Shown here: positions 42,885 through 51,077 of the stretch, in pieces
Numbering within the stretch: the stretch's first letter is position 1
How the letters are laid out: the number at the start of each line of letters is the position of its first letter
DNA from: UBA4971 sp029551185
Lineage (GTDB): Bacteria; Bacillota; SHA-98; UBA4971
NCBI GenBank assembly: GCA_035593725.1
Contig: DAOSZN010000012.1
Coordinates: forward strand, 5,997-69,996
DNA length: 64,000 nucleotides
Direction: 5' to 3'
Notes under the pieces: generated by a model
Databases searched by the model: none
The model's input: the letters and a program-made list of their open reading frames with translations, nothing else
Told to the model about the DNA's origin: nothing
Program-made: the position numbers and the translations under genes

Positions 42885-43406
42885 ATGAAGCTGAGATTAG
42901 CCGGAATAACAAGAGAAAGCGTTGTAGACGGACCTGGCATTCGTGTAGTAATATACGCACAAGGGTGCCCCCATGATTGTCCCGGCTGTCAAAATCCGAA
43001 AACCCACGATCCCGGAGGGGGACAGCTATTCGATACTCGCCAGGTTATTCAGATGATACGTAGAGTACCTATAGCCCAAGGAGTGACGTTTAGCGGAGGA
43101 GAACCTTTTTTACAGGCGGAAGCTTTCGCTGAATTAGGTTATAAGCTGAAATCATACGGACTTGATATTATTACATATACCGGCTATTTATGGGATGACT
43201 TGGTGAATTCATCCGAAGCAGGATGGCGCGACTTGCTTTCCTTAACAACCCTTTTGATAGACGGGCCTTTCCTTGAAGAGGAACGAGACCTGAGCCTCGC
43301 TTTCAGAGGTTCCAGGAATCAAAGAATAATCGACGTAGGGAAGTCTCTCCTCAGCAATGAACCCGTAGTCGTGAGCGACATCTACGACTCCCGTAAGAAG
43401 GCTTGA
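42885..43406 (+). CDS. nrdG: Anaerobic ribonucleotide reductase activating protein NrdG
   Basis: Radical SAM activase for NrdD, 173 residues. DGPGIRVVIYAQGCPHDCPGC holds the cluster cysteines 28, 32 and 35 (CxxxCxxC), then FSGGEPFLQ, TGYLWDDL and DGPF. It ends the nrdR operon. Confidence 0.95.
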   Translation: MKLRLAGITRESVVDGPGIRVVIYAQGCPHDCPGCQNPKTHDPGGGQLFDTRQVIQMIRRVPIAQGVTFSGGEPFLQAEAFAELGYKLKSYGLDIITYTGYLWDDLVNSSEAGWRDLLSLTTLLIDGPFLEEERDLSLAFRGSRNQRIIDVGKSLLSNEPVVVSDIYDSRKKA

Positions 43407-43481
43407 CTCATGGTGTGCAGAACCATCTGACCCTTTTTCCTTGCGGCAGGAGTTTGGCAGGAGTTATAGAAAAATTAAGTC

Positions 43482-44465
43482 ATGGAGTATTCTAAGATTA
43501 AATCCGGACTTTGGCTCATAGTCTTGTTGCTTGCCGCAATTGCACTGGTGTCCTGGTCGCTGAACCGAAATTTCGTCATGTCAGAGCCGGAAACCAGACT
43601 TATTTCTGTGCCGGTAAAGCGCGGCGAAATAGAACAGGGTGCGCAAGTATCAGGTGTCGTTATCAGAGATGAGATGGTCTCTATAAGCCCTGCAAGCGGT
43701 ATATTGAAACCCGTTGCAGAGGAAAAAGACCGGGTTAGAGCAGATACAGTAGTGGCTCAAATCATGCCTGGTGAAATCCGAGGAATAACATGGAAAAGCA
43801 CGCAGGTTGATTTAGTGGCTGAAAGACCGGGCGTTGTCAGTTTTACCCTGGACGGGCTCGAAAGAATCCTCACTCCTTCTTCGTGGGCGGATTTTAGCGC
43901 TAAGAAGGCGTCTCAGCTTGTCTCTGAGCCTGTGGGCGTAACGCCGGGTATGCAAGTAGATGTAGGCCAACCCCTTTTTCGCGTAATTGACAACTACCGC
44001 ATCTATGTCCTTGTGTTCCCGGAGCCTGATACTTGGCCTTCGGTTGGTGAGTCCCTGACTGAAGGCAAAAGATGCAACCTAAGGTTTGATTCCGTTGTAA
44101 ACAGACTTTGCTCCGCCAGGGTCGTTTCCCGGGTAAATAAGGCGAAGGCCAAAGATGATTCGAGACCTGACGCTCTGTTATTAGAGCTTACTGACTTTCC
44201 CCATGAGCTGTATTATCTCCGTCACGTTCGAACCAAGATCATTACAAAGACCGAACGAGGGCTTGTTATACCTAAGCAAGCGCTTGTTAAAGGGGAAGAC
44301 GGCTATCTTGTCTACATGCCGGCTAACCTCGGAGTAAGCTTCAGGCCTGTAACGGTCGTTGCAAGTGATGAAAGTCAAGTAATATGCGAAGGATTAAAAG
44401 AAGGGCAGAGGGTTGTAATCAATCCATCTCTGGTGCAAGAAACAGGTATAACCATATGGAGGTAA
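43482..44465 (+). CDS. HlyD-like membrane protein upstream of ylmE-sepF
   Basis: 327 residues with one N-terminal transmembrane helix (about 9-28), then an external part with a split lipoyl/barrel-sandwich-like layout: VKRGEIEQGAQVSGVVIRDE, SGILKPVAEEKDRVRADTVVAQI and the C-terminal IPKQALVKGEDGYLVYM and VVASDESQVICEGLKEGQRVVIN. This resembles HlyD/MacA-type periplasmic adaptors, yet no transporter gene is nearby. Such proteins sit before ylmE/sepF in many Clostridia, so a role in division or envelope is likely but unproven. Confidence 0.8.
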   Translation: MEYSKIKSGLWLIVLLLAAIALVSWSLNRNFVMSEPETRLISVPVKRGEIEQGAQVSGVVIRDEMVSISPASGILKPVAEEKDRVRADTVVAQIMPGEIRGITWKSTQVDLVAERPGVVSFTLDGLERILTPSSWADFSAKKASQLVSEPVGVTPGMQVDVGQPLFRVIDNYRIYVLVFPEPDTWPSVGESLTEGKRCNLRFDSVVNRLCSARVVSRVNKAKAKDDSRPDALLLELTDFPHELYYLRHVRTKIITKTERGLVIPKQALVKGEDGYLVYMPANLGVSFRPVTVVASDESQVICEGLKEGQRVVINPSLVQETGITIWR

Positions 44466-44473
44466 GCGGATCT

Positions 44474-45196
44474 TTGACTGAAATTACTGAAAGGCTCAAT
44501 GTAGTCCGTGAAAAAATCCGTGAAGCATCTGAAAGAGTCGGGCGCAATCCTGAAGATATTTCCATTGTCGCTGTCACAAAGAACGTTGGCGCCGAAGACA
44601 TAAGTGAGGCAGTCCGTGCAGGCGTCATAATACTGGGAGAAAACAGAGTCCAAGAAGCCAGGGCAAAGTTCTCCGAGCTCGGGAGCGACATAGAAGGGAA
44701 TAAGGTCAGCTGGCATCTTGTCGGCCACTTACAGCGCAATAAGGTGCGGCAGGCCTTGGAGATATTCGACCTCATTCATTCCCTTGACTCGTGGAAGCTT
44801 GCGTGTGAGATCGAAAAAGTTTCTGAAAAGCTGAATATAATAACAGAGTGTCTCTTGGAAATCAATGTCACGGGCAAAACCACCAGAATCGGAGTAGAAC
44901 CAGAAAATGCCTTGGCTTTGGCCAGGGATATCTCAACACTGGACAGGGTCAAGCTGAGAGGGGTAATGTCCATTGCCCCTGTGGTGGAAGATCCTTCCGG
45001 GGCAAGGCCGTATTTTCGAATGACAAGGGAGATATGTGAGAAGATCGCAGATGCCGGTCTGTTCCATCCTGGCAAAAAGATTCATCTTTCTATGGGTATG
45101 ACCCATGATTATGAAGTCGCTGTCGAAGAGGGGGCGACTATGGTCCGAATCGGCACAGGGATATTCGGTCCACGCCTCAGGAAGGCGGTGCTGTAA
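44474..45196 (+). CDS. ylmE: YggS/YlmE family PLP homeostasis protein
   Basis: A pyridoxal-phosphate-binding single-domain barrel protein without known catalysis, involved in PLP and amino acid balance. VAVTKNV carries the PLP lysine, followed by GENRVQEA, WHLVGHLQRNK and the late LSMGMTHDYEVAVEEGATMVRIGTGIFG region. TTG 44474 (GGAGGTAAG upstream, 240 residues) is preferred; ATG 44456 overlaps the previous gene's stop. It is next to sepF, as in the ylm cluster of Firmicutes. Confidence 0.93.
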   Translation: MTEITERLNVVREKIREASERVGRNPEDISIVAVTKNVGAEDISEAVRAGVIILGENRVQEARAKFSELGSDIEGNKVSWHLVGHLQRNKVRQALEIFDLIHSLDSWKLACEIEKVSEKLNIITECLLEINVTGKTTRIGVEPENALALARDISTLDRVKLRGVMSIAPVVEDPSGARPYFRMTREICEKIADAGLFHPGKKIHLSMGMTHDYEVAVEEGATMVRIGTGIFGPRLRKAVL

Positions 45197-45198
45197 GC

Positions 45199-45657
45199 GT
45201 GAGAAGAGGCTTTATTGACAGGCTCCTTGACTTTATGGGGTTCGGCGAAGTACCTGATGATACATGTGAATTTGCGGAGGACGCCATACTTCGGAATGAC
45301 GGAGGCCTGCAAGGCGGACCAGGTCAGCGAGGGAGAGGCCTGGTTGCCCTTCCTCAATCGCCTAAAGCGAGACTTGTGGTTACAGAACCAGAATCCTTTG
45401 ACGATATACCCGGAATTCTCGAACATTTGAAGAAAAGGCGTCCTGTTATTGTGCGGATATCAGACATAGACCGTGAGTTAGCCAGACGCGTATTGGATTT
45501 CGCAGGAGGAGCCACATATGCGCTTAACGGCAGTATGCAAAAAGTCAGCGAAGGCGTTTTCTTGTTCACACCGAGCAATTTTGAGATAGGCCTGGATTTG
45601 CCGGAAGGGGAGGAGAAGCGAGAAAGGAATCTGCCTCCCTTTTTCGACAGGCGCTAG
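45199..45657 (+). CDS. sepF: Cell division protein SepF
   Basis: A membrane anchor for FtsZ, 152 residues. The N-terminal amphipathic helix (FIDRLLDFMGFGE) is followed by a variable acidic linker and the globular domain with VTEPESFDDIPGILEHLKKRRPVIV (about 61-85), DIDRELARRVLDFAGG and LNGSMQKVSEGVFLFTPSN. GTG 45199 is two bases after ylmE. The genes ylmG, ylmH and divIVA that usually follow are not present here. Confidence 0.94.
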   Translation: MRRGFIDRLLDFMGFGEVPDDTCEFAEDAILRNDGGLQGGPGQRGRGLVALPQSPKARLVVTEPESFDDIPGILEHLKKRRPVIVRISDIDRELARRVLDFAGGATYALNGSMQKVSEGVFLFTPSNFEIGLDLPEGEEKRERNLPPFFDRR

Positions 45658-45676
45658 ATAAGGAGGCATAAGAGAT

Positions 45677-45928
45677 ATGGATTTGGAGTCCAGAATTGCA
45701 GTTGTAGGCGTAGTCGTGGAAGATAGGGTGAATGCTGCAGCGAAGGTCAATGAAATCCTAAGTCTTCATGCAGACATAATCGTTGGACGTCTCGGGGTTC
45801 CACATAAGGAAAGAAACGCAGGAGTCATAGCCCTAATCATCAACGGAACTACAGATGAAATCGGCAGTCTCACAGGCAAACTAGGTAATGTAAAAGGTGT
45901 TAAGGTAAGATCAGCGATAACTACATAG
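45677..45928 (+). CDS. TM1266 family iron-only hydrogenase system regulator-like protein
   Basis: An 83-residue ACT/NikR-C-like domain protein: RIAVVGVVVEDR, NEILSLHADIIVGRLGVPHKERN, IALIINGTTDEIGSLTGKLGN. This family (named after T. maritima TM1266) often accompanies [FeFe]-hydrogenase maturation genes, which are not in this window, so the regulatory label is only a family name. ATG 45677 follows AAGGAGG. A strong terminator follows. Confidence 0.88.
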   Translation: MDLESRIAVVGVVVEDRVNAAAKVNEILSLHADIIVGRLGVPHKERNAGVIALIINGTTDEIGSLTGKLGNVKGVKVRSAITT

Positions 45929-45965
45929 AAGCGATGGCAATTGTCTTTAGGACTCGGATAGAATA

Positions 45966-46008
45966 GAGAGGCGATGTGCACTTATGGCACATATCGCCTC
46001 TCTTCTTA
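45966..46008 (+). terminator. Terminator of the ylmE-sepF group
   Basis: GAGAGGCGATGTGC, a seven-base loop and GCACATATCGCCTCTC form a long stem with a two-base bulge, followed by TTCTT. It lies about 40 bases after the TM1266-like gene. The remaining sequence up to 46110 shows nothing I can name. Confidence 0.75.
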
Positions 46009-46110
46009 ATTAGCACTGTTTTGCGACGCTTTTGCATGTTTGGACGCGCACAATTAACAGGCAGTTAAAACCATGGTTGTCCGGACAGACTAATGGGAGG
46101 ACATTAAATT

Positions 46111-46437
46111 ATGACAAAGAGAAGTCGTCAGAAAGAGGCTACTATCGACCAAAATACCGCAAACATGCTTATCCGCCGCATAGCCGAGTTATCCCTTGCT
46201 ATGGATAAGATGAACATTGCCGAGTACGTTGAGTTCCTTAAGAATCCCAGAAGAATAATATTCGTAAACTTCTTAGGGGGACTGGCCCGTGGCTTCGGCA
46301 TAGGTATAGGCGCTACAATTCTCGCAGCTCTTTTCATCATGATCCTGTCCAAAATTGTCCAGCTGAATATCCCTGTAATCGGTGAATTCATCGCTGAAAT
46401 CGTGAAGACGGTGAACACCCACATGAGATTGAGATAG
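46111..46437 (+). CDS. DUF5665 family membrane protein
   Basis: 108 residues. A polar N-terminal half (AELSLAMDKMNIAEYVEFLKNPRRIIFVNFLGGLARGFG, in parts) leads to a hydrophobic segment at about 62-84 (IGIGATILAALFIMILSKIV). The AEYVxxLxNPxRxxxxNFxxGxARG-type motif is the DUF5665 hallmark. Function is not known. ATG 46111 follows GGGAGG. Next to the DksA-like gene. Confidence 0.82.
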   Translation: MTKRSRQKEATIDQNTANMLIRRIAELSLAMDKMNIAEYVEFLKNPRRIIFVNFLGGLARGFGIGIGATILAALFIMILSKIVQLNIPVIGEFIAEIVKTVNTHMRLR

Positions 46438-46450
46438 GAGGAAGAAAGCT

Positions 46451-47134
46451 ATGGACAAAGAGACTATGCAAACCTACCGGGCACGGTTACTGTCTGAAAA
46501 ATCAAGACTTAAGCAGCGTATTGAATTGCTCGAGGGGAAAGGCGAAGGAGGCATAAGGCAATCCATGAAAGACTCCATAGGAGAGCTTTCGCTCTATGAT
46601 AACCACCCTGCTGATATCTCCTCTGAACTCTTTGAACGCGGGAAAGACACTAAGCTATGTGAAGACGCCAAGATTATCCTGGATAGGGTTAATGAAGCGA
46701 TAGACCTTATAGATACCGGCAAGTACGGCACATGTCAAAACTGCGGCCATGATATCGAAAGCGACAGACTGGATCTCATCCCCTACACCCGCCTCTGCAG
46801 CAAATGTCAGGACAATGTTCAAAATACAGCTCCTCCTAAGCGTGACAGGCCTATCGAAGAAGAAGTGCTTGGGATTCCGTTCGGGGATCGTGTCCGTAAC
46901 AGAAAGAGTCCCGGCATAGACGGGGAAGATGTCTGGCAAGATCTGGAGAGATATGGGACAGCAAACGGCCCTCAGGATCTGGTCGGCATTCTTTCCGGCG
47001 AGGAAGTATTTCAAGGAGGCGGGGAACAGACACGAGGAGCTGTTGAAGACGTGGAACTTATTGCGACAAAGGACTATAAAGTGATTCCGGGCGGAGAGCG
47101 AAGCCGCCCAAAGCGGAGACGACACCGAGTGTAG
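46451..47134 (+). CDS. TraR/DksA-type zinc finger protein (YteA family)
   Basis: 227 residues: an N-terminal coiled-coil region, DNHPADISSELFERGKD (typical of the yteA sporulation family) and a four-cysteine zinc finger CQNCGHDIESDRLDLIPYTRLCSKC (about 95-118), then a less conserved C-terminal part. YteA-like proteins are found in spore-formers; the role is not settled, and DksA-like action at RNA polymerase is an analogy. ATG 46451 follows AGGAGG. Confidence 0.88.
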   Translation: MDKETMQTYRARLLSEKSRLKQRIELLEGKGEGGIRQSMKDSIGELSLYDNHPADISSELFERGKDTKLCEDAKIILDRVNEAIDLIDTGKYGTCQNCGHDIESDRLDLIPYTRLCSKCQDNVQNTAPPKRDRPIEEEVLGIPFGDRVRNRKSPGIDGEDVWQDLERYGTANGPQDLVGILSGEEVFQGGGEQTRGAVEDVELIATKDYKVIPGGERSRPKRRRHRV

Positions 47135-47137
47135 TTC

Positions 47138-47166
47138 TTGAACTCACTTTCGATGTATGGTACAAT
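47138..47166 (+). promoter_or_regulatory. lspA promoter
   Basis: TTGAAC (47138-47143), exactly 17 bases and TACAAT (47161-47166) form a strong sigma-A promoter immediately after the stop of the zinc-finger gene. It should start transcription near 47173, which rules out starts of lspA upstream of that point. Confidence 0.7.
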
Positions 47167-47188
47167 ACCCACGTTAAGGGCTTGTCTT

Positions 47189-47683
47189 ATGAGAATATGC
47201 GACTCAGCGAGGAGATGTCCTGTAACAGTGCGGTCAATTCTCTTGCCGGTAGCCGTTTTCGTCCTTGATCAGATTACCAAAGGCCTGGTGGAAAGGACAG
47301 TTCCCAATGGAGCTGTAATTCCTGTCCTGGGAGGATCAGTTCAGATATCCCGAGTCTACAATCCAGGCTCTGCGCTAGGTGTTTTACCCACGGCAAGAAT
47401 CCCGATTGCCGTGTCCTGCATTGTTTTATTAGCTTGGATCATAGTTGTAGTGCAGGGCATAGACAAACGTCTCGGTGAGAACTTCCGGAGAGGGGCCGGG
47501 CTGGTTGTAGGTGGAGCAGCAGGAAACCTAATTGATAGAATCCGACTTGGCTCAGTAATCGACTTTATTGACTTACGCGTCTGGCCTGTGTTTAATGTGG
47601 CAGATATAGCTGTGTGCGTAGGAGCAGCCATCTTGGTTTACAGTTTGGTCACAGGAAACCCTGGGGGGAGGAGTAGTAAATGA
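47189..47683 (+). CDS. lspA: Lipoprotein signal peptidase LspA
   Basis: An aspartic membrane protease cutting prolipoprotein signal peptides. ATG 47189 (AAGGG eight bases upstream) gives 164 residues; GTG 47228 is a shorter alternative. It has four helices; VFVLDQITKGLVE, RVYNPGSALG, GAAGNLIDRIRLGSVIDFIDL and FNVADIAV include the two catalytic aspartates. The overlap with lgt (four bases) is functional grouping: Lgt acts first, LspA second on the same substrates. Confidence 0.94.
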   Translation: MRICDSARRCPVTVRSILLPVAVFVLDQITKGLVERTVPNGAVIPVLGGSVQISRVYNPGSALGVLPTARIPIAVSCIVLLAWIIVVVQGIDKRLGENFRRGAGLVVGGAAGNLIDRIRLGSVIDFIDLRVWPVFNVADIAVCVGAAILVYSLVTGNPGGRSSK

Positions 47684-48438
47684 GGCCTATTCTATTTCAA
47701 ATTGGGAGGGTGCCTATCCTCTCATACGGCTTTTCTCTCGCGATAGCTTTCGTTGTGTGCACACTCTTGGCAATGCGAGAAGCCAAGCGAAGAGACATCG
47801 ATCCTGACAAAGTTATTGACCTAGCCCTATATTTATGCATTTCAGGGATAATCGGAGCAAGACTCCTATTCGTCCTGCTCGATATCCCAACATACTTTAA
47901 GGACCCAATTCAGATTATCAATCTCCGCGATGGCGGACTCTCATATCACGGAGGATTTGTCGCTGCGCTTCTTGTCGGAATAGCATTCACACGCCGTTCA
48001 GGGATTGACGGCTGGGTTATGGCCGATATTATCGCCCCTCTGGTAGCGCTGGGCTATGCCATCGTCAGAATTGGATGCCTCCTGAATGGCTGCTGTTATG
48101 GGATACCGACAGATGTCCCATGGGCTTTGGCATGTCGCGCAGGTGACGCTACCCTGAGACATCCCACTCAGATTTATGCGTCTCTTGCAAGTTTAGCAAT
48201 TTTCATCATTCTGTATGCTAAGAGGGATCACAAAAAGTTCCCGGGATACCTCATGTTTCTCTATGTAGGACTCTATTCGATAAGCAGGTTTGTCGTAGAG
48301 ATTTTCAGGGATGTGCCGAGACTGATCGGCCCGTTTTCCCTGGCTCAACTTGCAAGCCTTCTTTTCATATTCGGCGCGTTTGCCAGTATATATGTTTTAT
48401 CTTCTGAAGCAGTTGACGAGAAGATGCCGGCAAAATAG
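47680..48438 (+). CDS. lgt: Prolipoprotein diacylglyceryl transferase Lgt
   Basis: Transfers diacylglycerol from phosphatidylglycerol to the lipobox cysteine. 252 residues with about seven helices. GARLLFVLLD, the region GGLSYHGGFVAALLVG and the signature ALGYAIVRIGCLLNGCCYG are present. ATG 47680 overlaps lspA by four bases, so the two are coupled. Confidence 0.95.
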   Translation: MRPILFQIGRVPILSYGFSLAIAFVVCTLLAMREAKRRDIDPDKVIDLALYLCISGIIGARLLFVLLDIPTYFKDPIQIINLRDGGLSYHGGFVAALLVGIAFTRRSGIDGWVMADIIAPLVALGYAIVRIGCLLNGCCYGIPTDVPWALACRAGDATLRHPTQIYASLASLAIFIILYAKRDHKKFPGYLMFLYVGLYSISRFVVEIFRDVPRLIGPFSLAQLASLLFIFGAFASIYVLSSEAVDEKMPAK

Positions 48439-48449
48439 CGGTGATCGGC

Positions 48450-49421
48450 ATGGAATCGCCTGGGGCCGGTATGCCTGAAATCAAGACAATCAATGTAGAA
48501 GAATCCGATGAGGGCAAGCGCCTTGATGTTTATCTTTCACGGCAGCTTGCCCTTTCCAGGTCTCTTGTACAAAAACTCATTACAAGTAATCTTGTCATGG
48601 TAAATGGGGAGCATCCAAGAGTAAGCAGAAGAGTAAAGGCAGGCGATATTCTCTCTGTCGCCATTCCTGCCCCTGAAAAAGACGAAATCTTGCCTGAGGA
48701 TATCCCCTTGGACATACTCTACGAAGATGATGACATAATCGCAGTAAACAAACCTCGCGGCATAGTCGTTCATCCTGCTTGTGGCAACAGGTCAGGGACA
48801 CTGGTAAATGCCCTTCTTGCCCACAGTGAGAAGCTGTCGACTATAGGCGGAAAAGAACGCCCCGGGATTGTCCATAGGCTTGACAAGGATACATCAGGCG
48901 TAATTCTTGTTGCGAAAAATGATGAAACTCATATTGCTCTTCAGAGAGACCTCAAGCGGCGTATGGTGGAGAAAATCTATCTTGCGATAGTCCGAGGCGT
49001 CCCCAAAGACAGGGAAGGCCTTATCAATGCAGCAGTGGGACGCCATCCGATTCACAGAAAAAACATGGCGGTGCTTGCAGAAGAGAAGGGACGGTCTGCA
49101 CTCACATACTATGAAACATTACAGGAATTCCAAGGGTACGCTTTGCTCAGAGTTCGACCGATTACCGGAAGGACTCACCAGATACGAGTGCACTTGAAGC
49201 ACATCGGCCATCCGATTGTCGGCGACAAGGTATACGGACCTTTGCGACGAGACTCTTTGGGCATGACAGGACAGGCTTTGCATGCTTTTTCCCTGGCCTT
49301 CGCCCACCCGACAACCGGTGAACATATGTACATAGAAGCGCCGATGCCGGAGGATATGTGTTCAGTCTTGAGAAAACTTGATAACGGAGGCCGAAGACAG
49401 TATGTTGGACATATTGATTAA
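48450..49421 (+). CDS. RluD/RluA family 23S rRNA pseudouridine synthase
   Basis: 323 residues from ATG 48450 (GTG 48441 and ATG 48471 are alternatives). An S4-like RNA-binding domain (GKRLDVYLSRQLALSRSLVQKLI) leads into the synthase domain with the catalytic aspartate in PGIVHRLDKDTSG and late GRTHQIRVHL. It resembles RluD/YlyB, which follows lspA in B. subtilis. The exact uridine targets cannot be told. It overlaps the deacylase gene by 20 bases. Confidence 0.92.
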   Translation: MESPGAGMPEIKTINVEESDEGKRLDVYLSRQLALSRSLVQKLITSNLVMVNGEHPRVSRRVKAGDILSVAIPAPEKDEILPEDIPLDILYEDDDIIAVNKPRGIVVHPACGNRSGTLVNALLAHSEKLSTIGGKERPGIVHRLDKDTSGVILVAKNDETHIALQRDLKRRMVEKIYLAIVRGVPKDREGLINAAVGRHPIHRKNMAVLAEEKGRSALTYYETLQEFQGYALLRVRPITGRTHQIRVHLKHIGHPIVGDKVYGPLRRDSLGMTGQALHAFSLAFAHPTTGEHMYIEAPMPEDMCSVLRKLDNGGRRQYVGHID

Positions 49422-51024
49422 GAACGCCCGTATTGTGGACGGGACCGGAAATCCGTGGTTCCGGGGAGATATCGGAGTATTTCAAGGATACATAGTAACC
49501 ATGGACAGACACGTAGATGAATCAGCTCACCTGGTTATTGATGCGGACGGACGCGTGGCAAGCCCGGGGTTCATTGATATTCATTCCCATGACGATCTTA
49601 GCTTCCCGCGGGATCCTGACAATCTCTCCAAACTCTCTCAAGGCGTCACAACGGTTGTAGTAGGTAACTGTGGGTTTTCAATGTACCCTACAGTGCCGGA
49701 AACCAAGTCTCAAAGCTGTGCCTTCTTGGCTTCTCTATCGAAGCACGTCACAGAAGATGATCTCTATCATCAGATTCATGACTATTCCTCTTCCTTGGAA
49801 AAGCAGGGGCTTACCACAAATATGGCTAGTCTCGCAGGTCACGGAGCAATCCGCGTAGCGGTCATGGGGTATGACCCGGGTCCCCCGTCCCGAGAGCAAC
49901 TGTCTGAGATGAAACGCCTTCTCAGGGAAGCTATTTGTGGCGGGGCTTTTGGGTTGTCTATTGGCCTTATTTATGCGCCAGGCTCTTTCGCAAATACAGC
50001 TGAACTCACAGAACTCGCCAAGACAGCAGGGGAATGCGGAGGGTTCCTTGCAGCCCATATCCGTACATATGGAACATGCCTTCTTGAATCCATCGAGGAA
50101 TTACTGGAAATCCTGAAAGAGGCGAGGATACCGGGACAACTGTCACACCTGGAAGCAGTAGGGGCGGAGAATTGGGGGAAAGTAAGTCAAGCCCTTGCCC
50201 TTATGGAAGAGGCGCGGAGGTTGGGGATTGACATTACCTGTGATATGTATCCTTACACAGTAGCTAGCACTACGCTGATCTCCCTTCTTCCTCCCTGGGC
50301 GCAAGAAGGCGGGATTGACAATCTAAGTGCATTGCTTGATGATGAAGAAAAACGCGCAAGGATAAAACATGAAACGCTGAACGGCATGTCTGACAAGATG
50401 TGGGAATGCAAGGTTAACCTGGTGGGTTGGAAAAACATTACAGCCTCTTCCGTATCCTCTGCAAAGTACAAGGCATACGAGGGGAAGAACTTCCAAGAGC
50501 TTGCGGACGAACTTGGAAAGGATCCCTTCGATATCCTAACAACCCTTCTCGTAGCTGATCGCGGTAAGACGCTGGGGCTTATGTCCGCGTTCCATCCGGA
50601 AGACATATTAGCAGTGTTTGCCTCACCACTACATATGGTTGGGTCTGATGGAATATGGACATGTGATGGCAAACCTCACCCAAGGCAGTACGGAACCTTT
50701 AGCAAGGTGCTTAGGCACATGGTACATGATACAGGAATTCTCACCCTTGAAGAAGCAGTAAGGAAAATGACCTCTCAGCCTGCAGGGCGCTTGGGTCTCC
50801 TCGGAAGAGGGATCCTGAAACCCGGAATGGCTGCGGACATCATAATATTCTCACCTGACGAGGTGGAAGATGTCGCGACCTTTGATAACCCCCGTGGATT
50901 ATCCAAAGGGTTTTCCCATGTAATTGTCAATGGCAAACTTGCTTTTTGCGATGGGAAACTGCAAGGAGAACGGCCAGGCCGCTTCCTGAAGCACGGCAGG
51001 CCTTGTTTGAACTCAGCCCGTTAG
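49402..51024 (+). CDS. N-acyl-D-amino-acid deacylase (amidohydrolase family)
   Basis: 540 residues from ATG 49402, with GGAGG upstream. The amidohydrolase barrel shows VDGTGNPWFRGDIGV, the metal motif PGFIDIHSHDD, VVVGNCGFSMYP, LSHLEAVG, VGSDGIW and the late GRGILKPGMAADIIIFSP. GNCGxS and MVGSDG are hallmarks of D-aminoacylases. It frees D-amino acids from acyl derivatives, or could act on N-acyl-D-glutamate or aspartate. It overlaps the RluD-type gene and precedes ddh. Confidence 0.9.
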   Translation: MLDILIKNARIVDGTGNPWFRGDIGVFQGYIVTMDRHVDESAHLVIDADGRVASPGFIDIHSHDDLSFPRDPDNLSKLSQGVTTVVVGNCGFSMYPTVPETKSQSCAFLASLSKHVTEDDLYHQIHDYSSSLEKQGLTTNMASLAGHGAIRVAVMGYDPGPPSREQLSEMKRLLREAICGGAFGLSIGLIYAPGSFANTAELTELAKTAGECGGFLAAHIRTYGTCLLESIEELLEILKEARIPGQLSHLEAVGAENWGKVSQALALMEEARRLGIDITCDMYPYTVASTTLISLLPPWAQEGGIDNLSALLDDEEKRARIKHETLNGMSDKMWECKVNLVGWKNITASSVSSAKYKAYEGKNFQELADELGKDPFDILTTLLVADRGKTLGLMSAFHPEDILAVFASPLHMVGSDGIWTCDGKPHPRQYGTFSKVLRHMVHDTGILTLEEAVRKMTSQPAGRLGLLGRGILKPGMAADIIIFSPDEVEDVATFDNPRGLSKGFSHVIVNGKLAFCDGKLQGERPGRFLKHGRPCLNSAR

Positions 51025-51077
51025 AAATGCTTGGGTTGTCGCAGCTCTCTTGCGTACCTAAATTTTGAGAGAAGGCA

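Noticed and set aside
47138..47188. lspA beginning at TTG 47138
   Set aside because: That codon is the -35 box of a strong promoter and would not be in the transcript.
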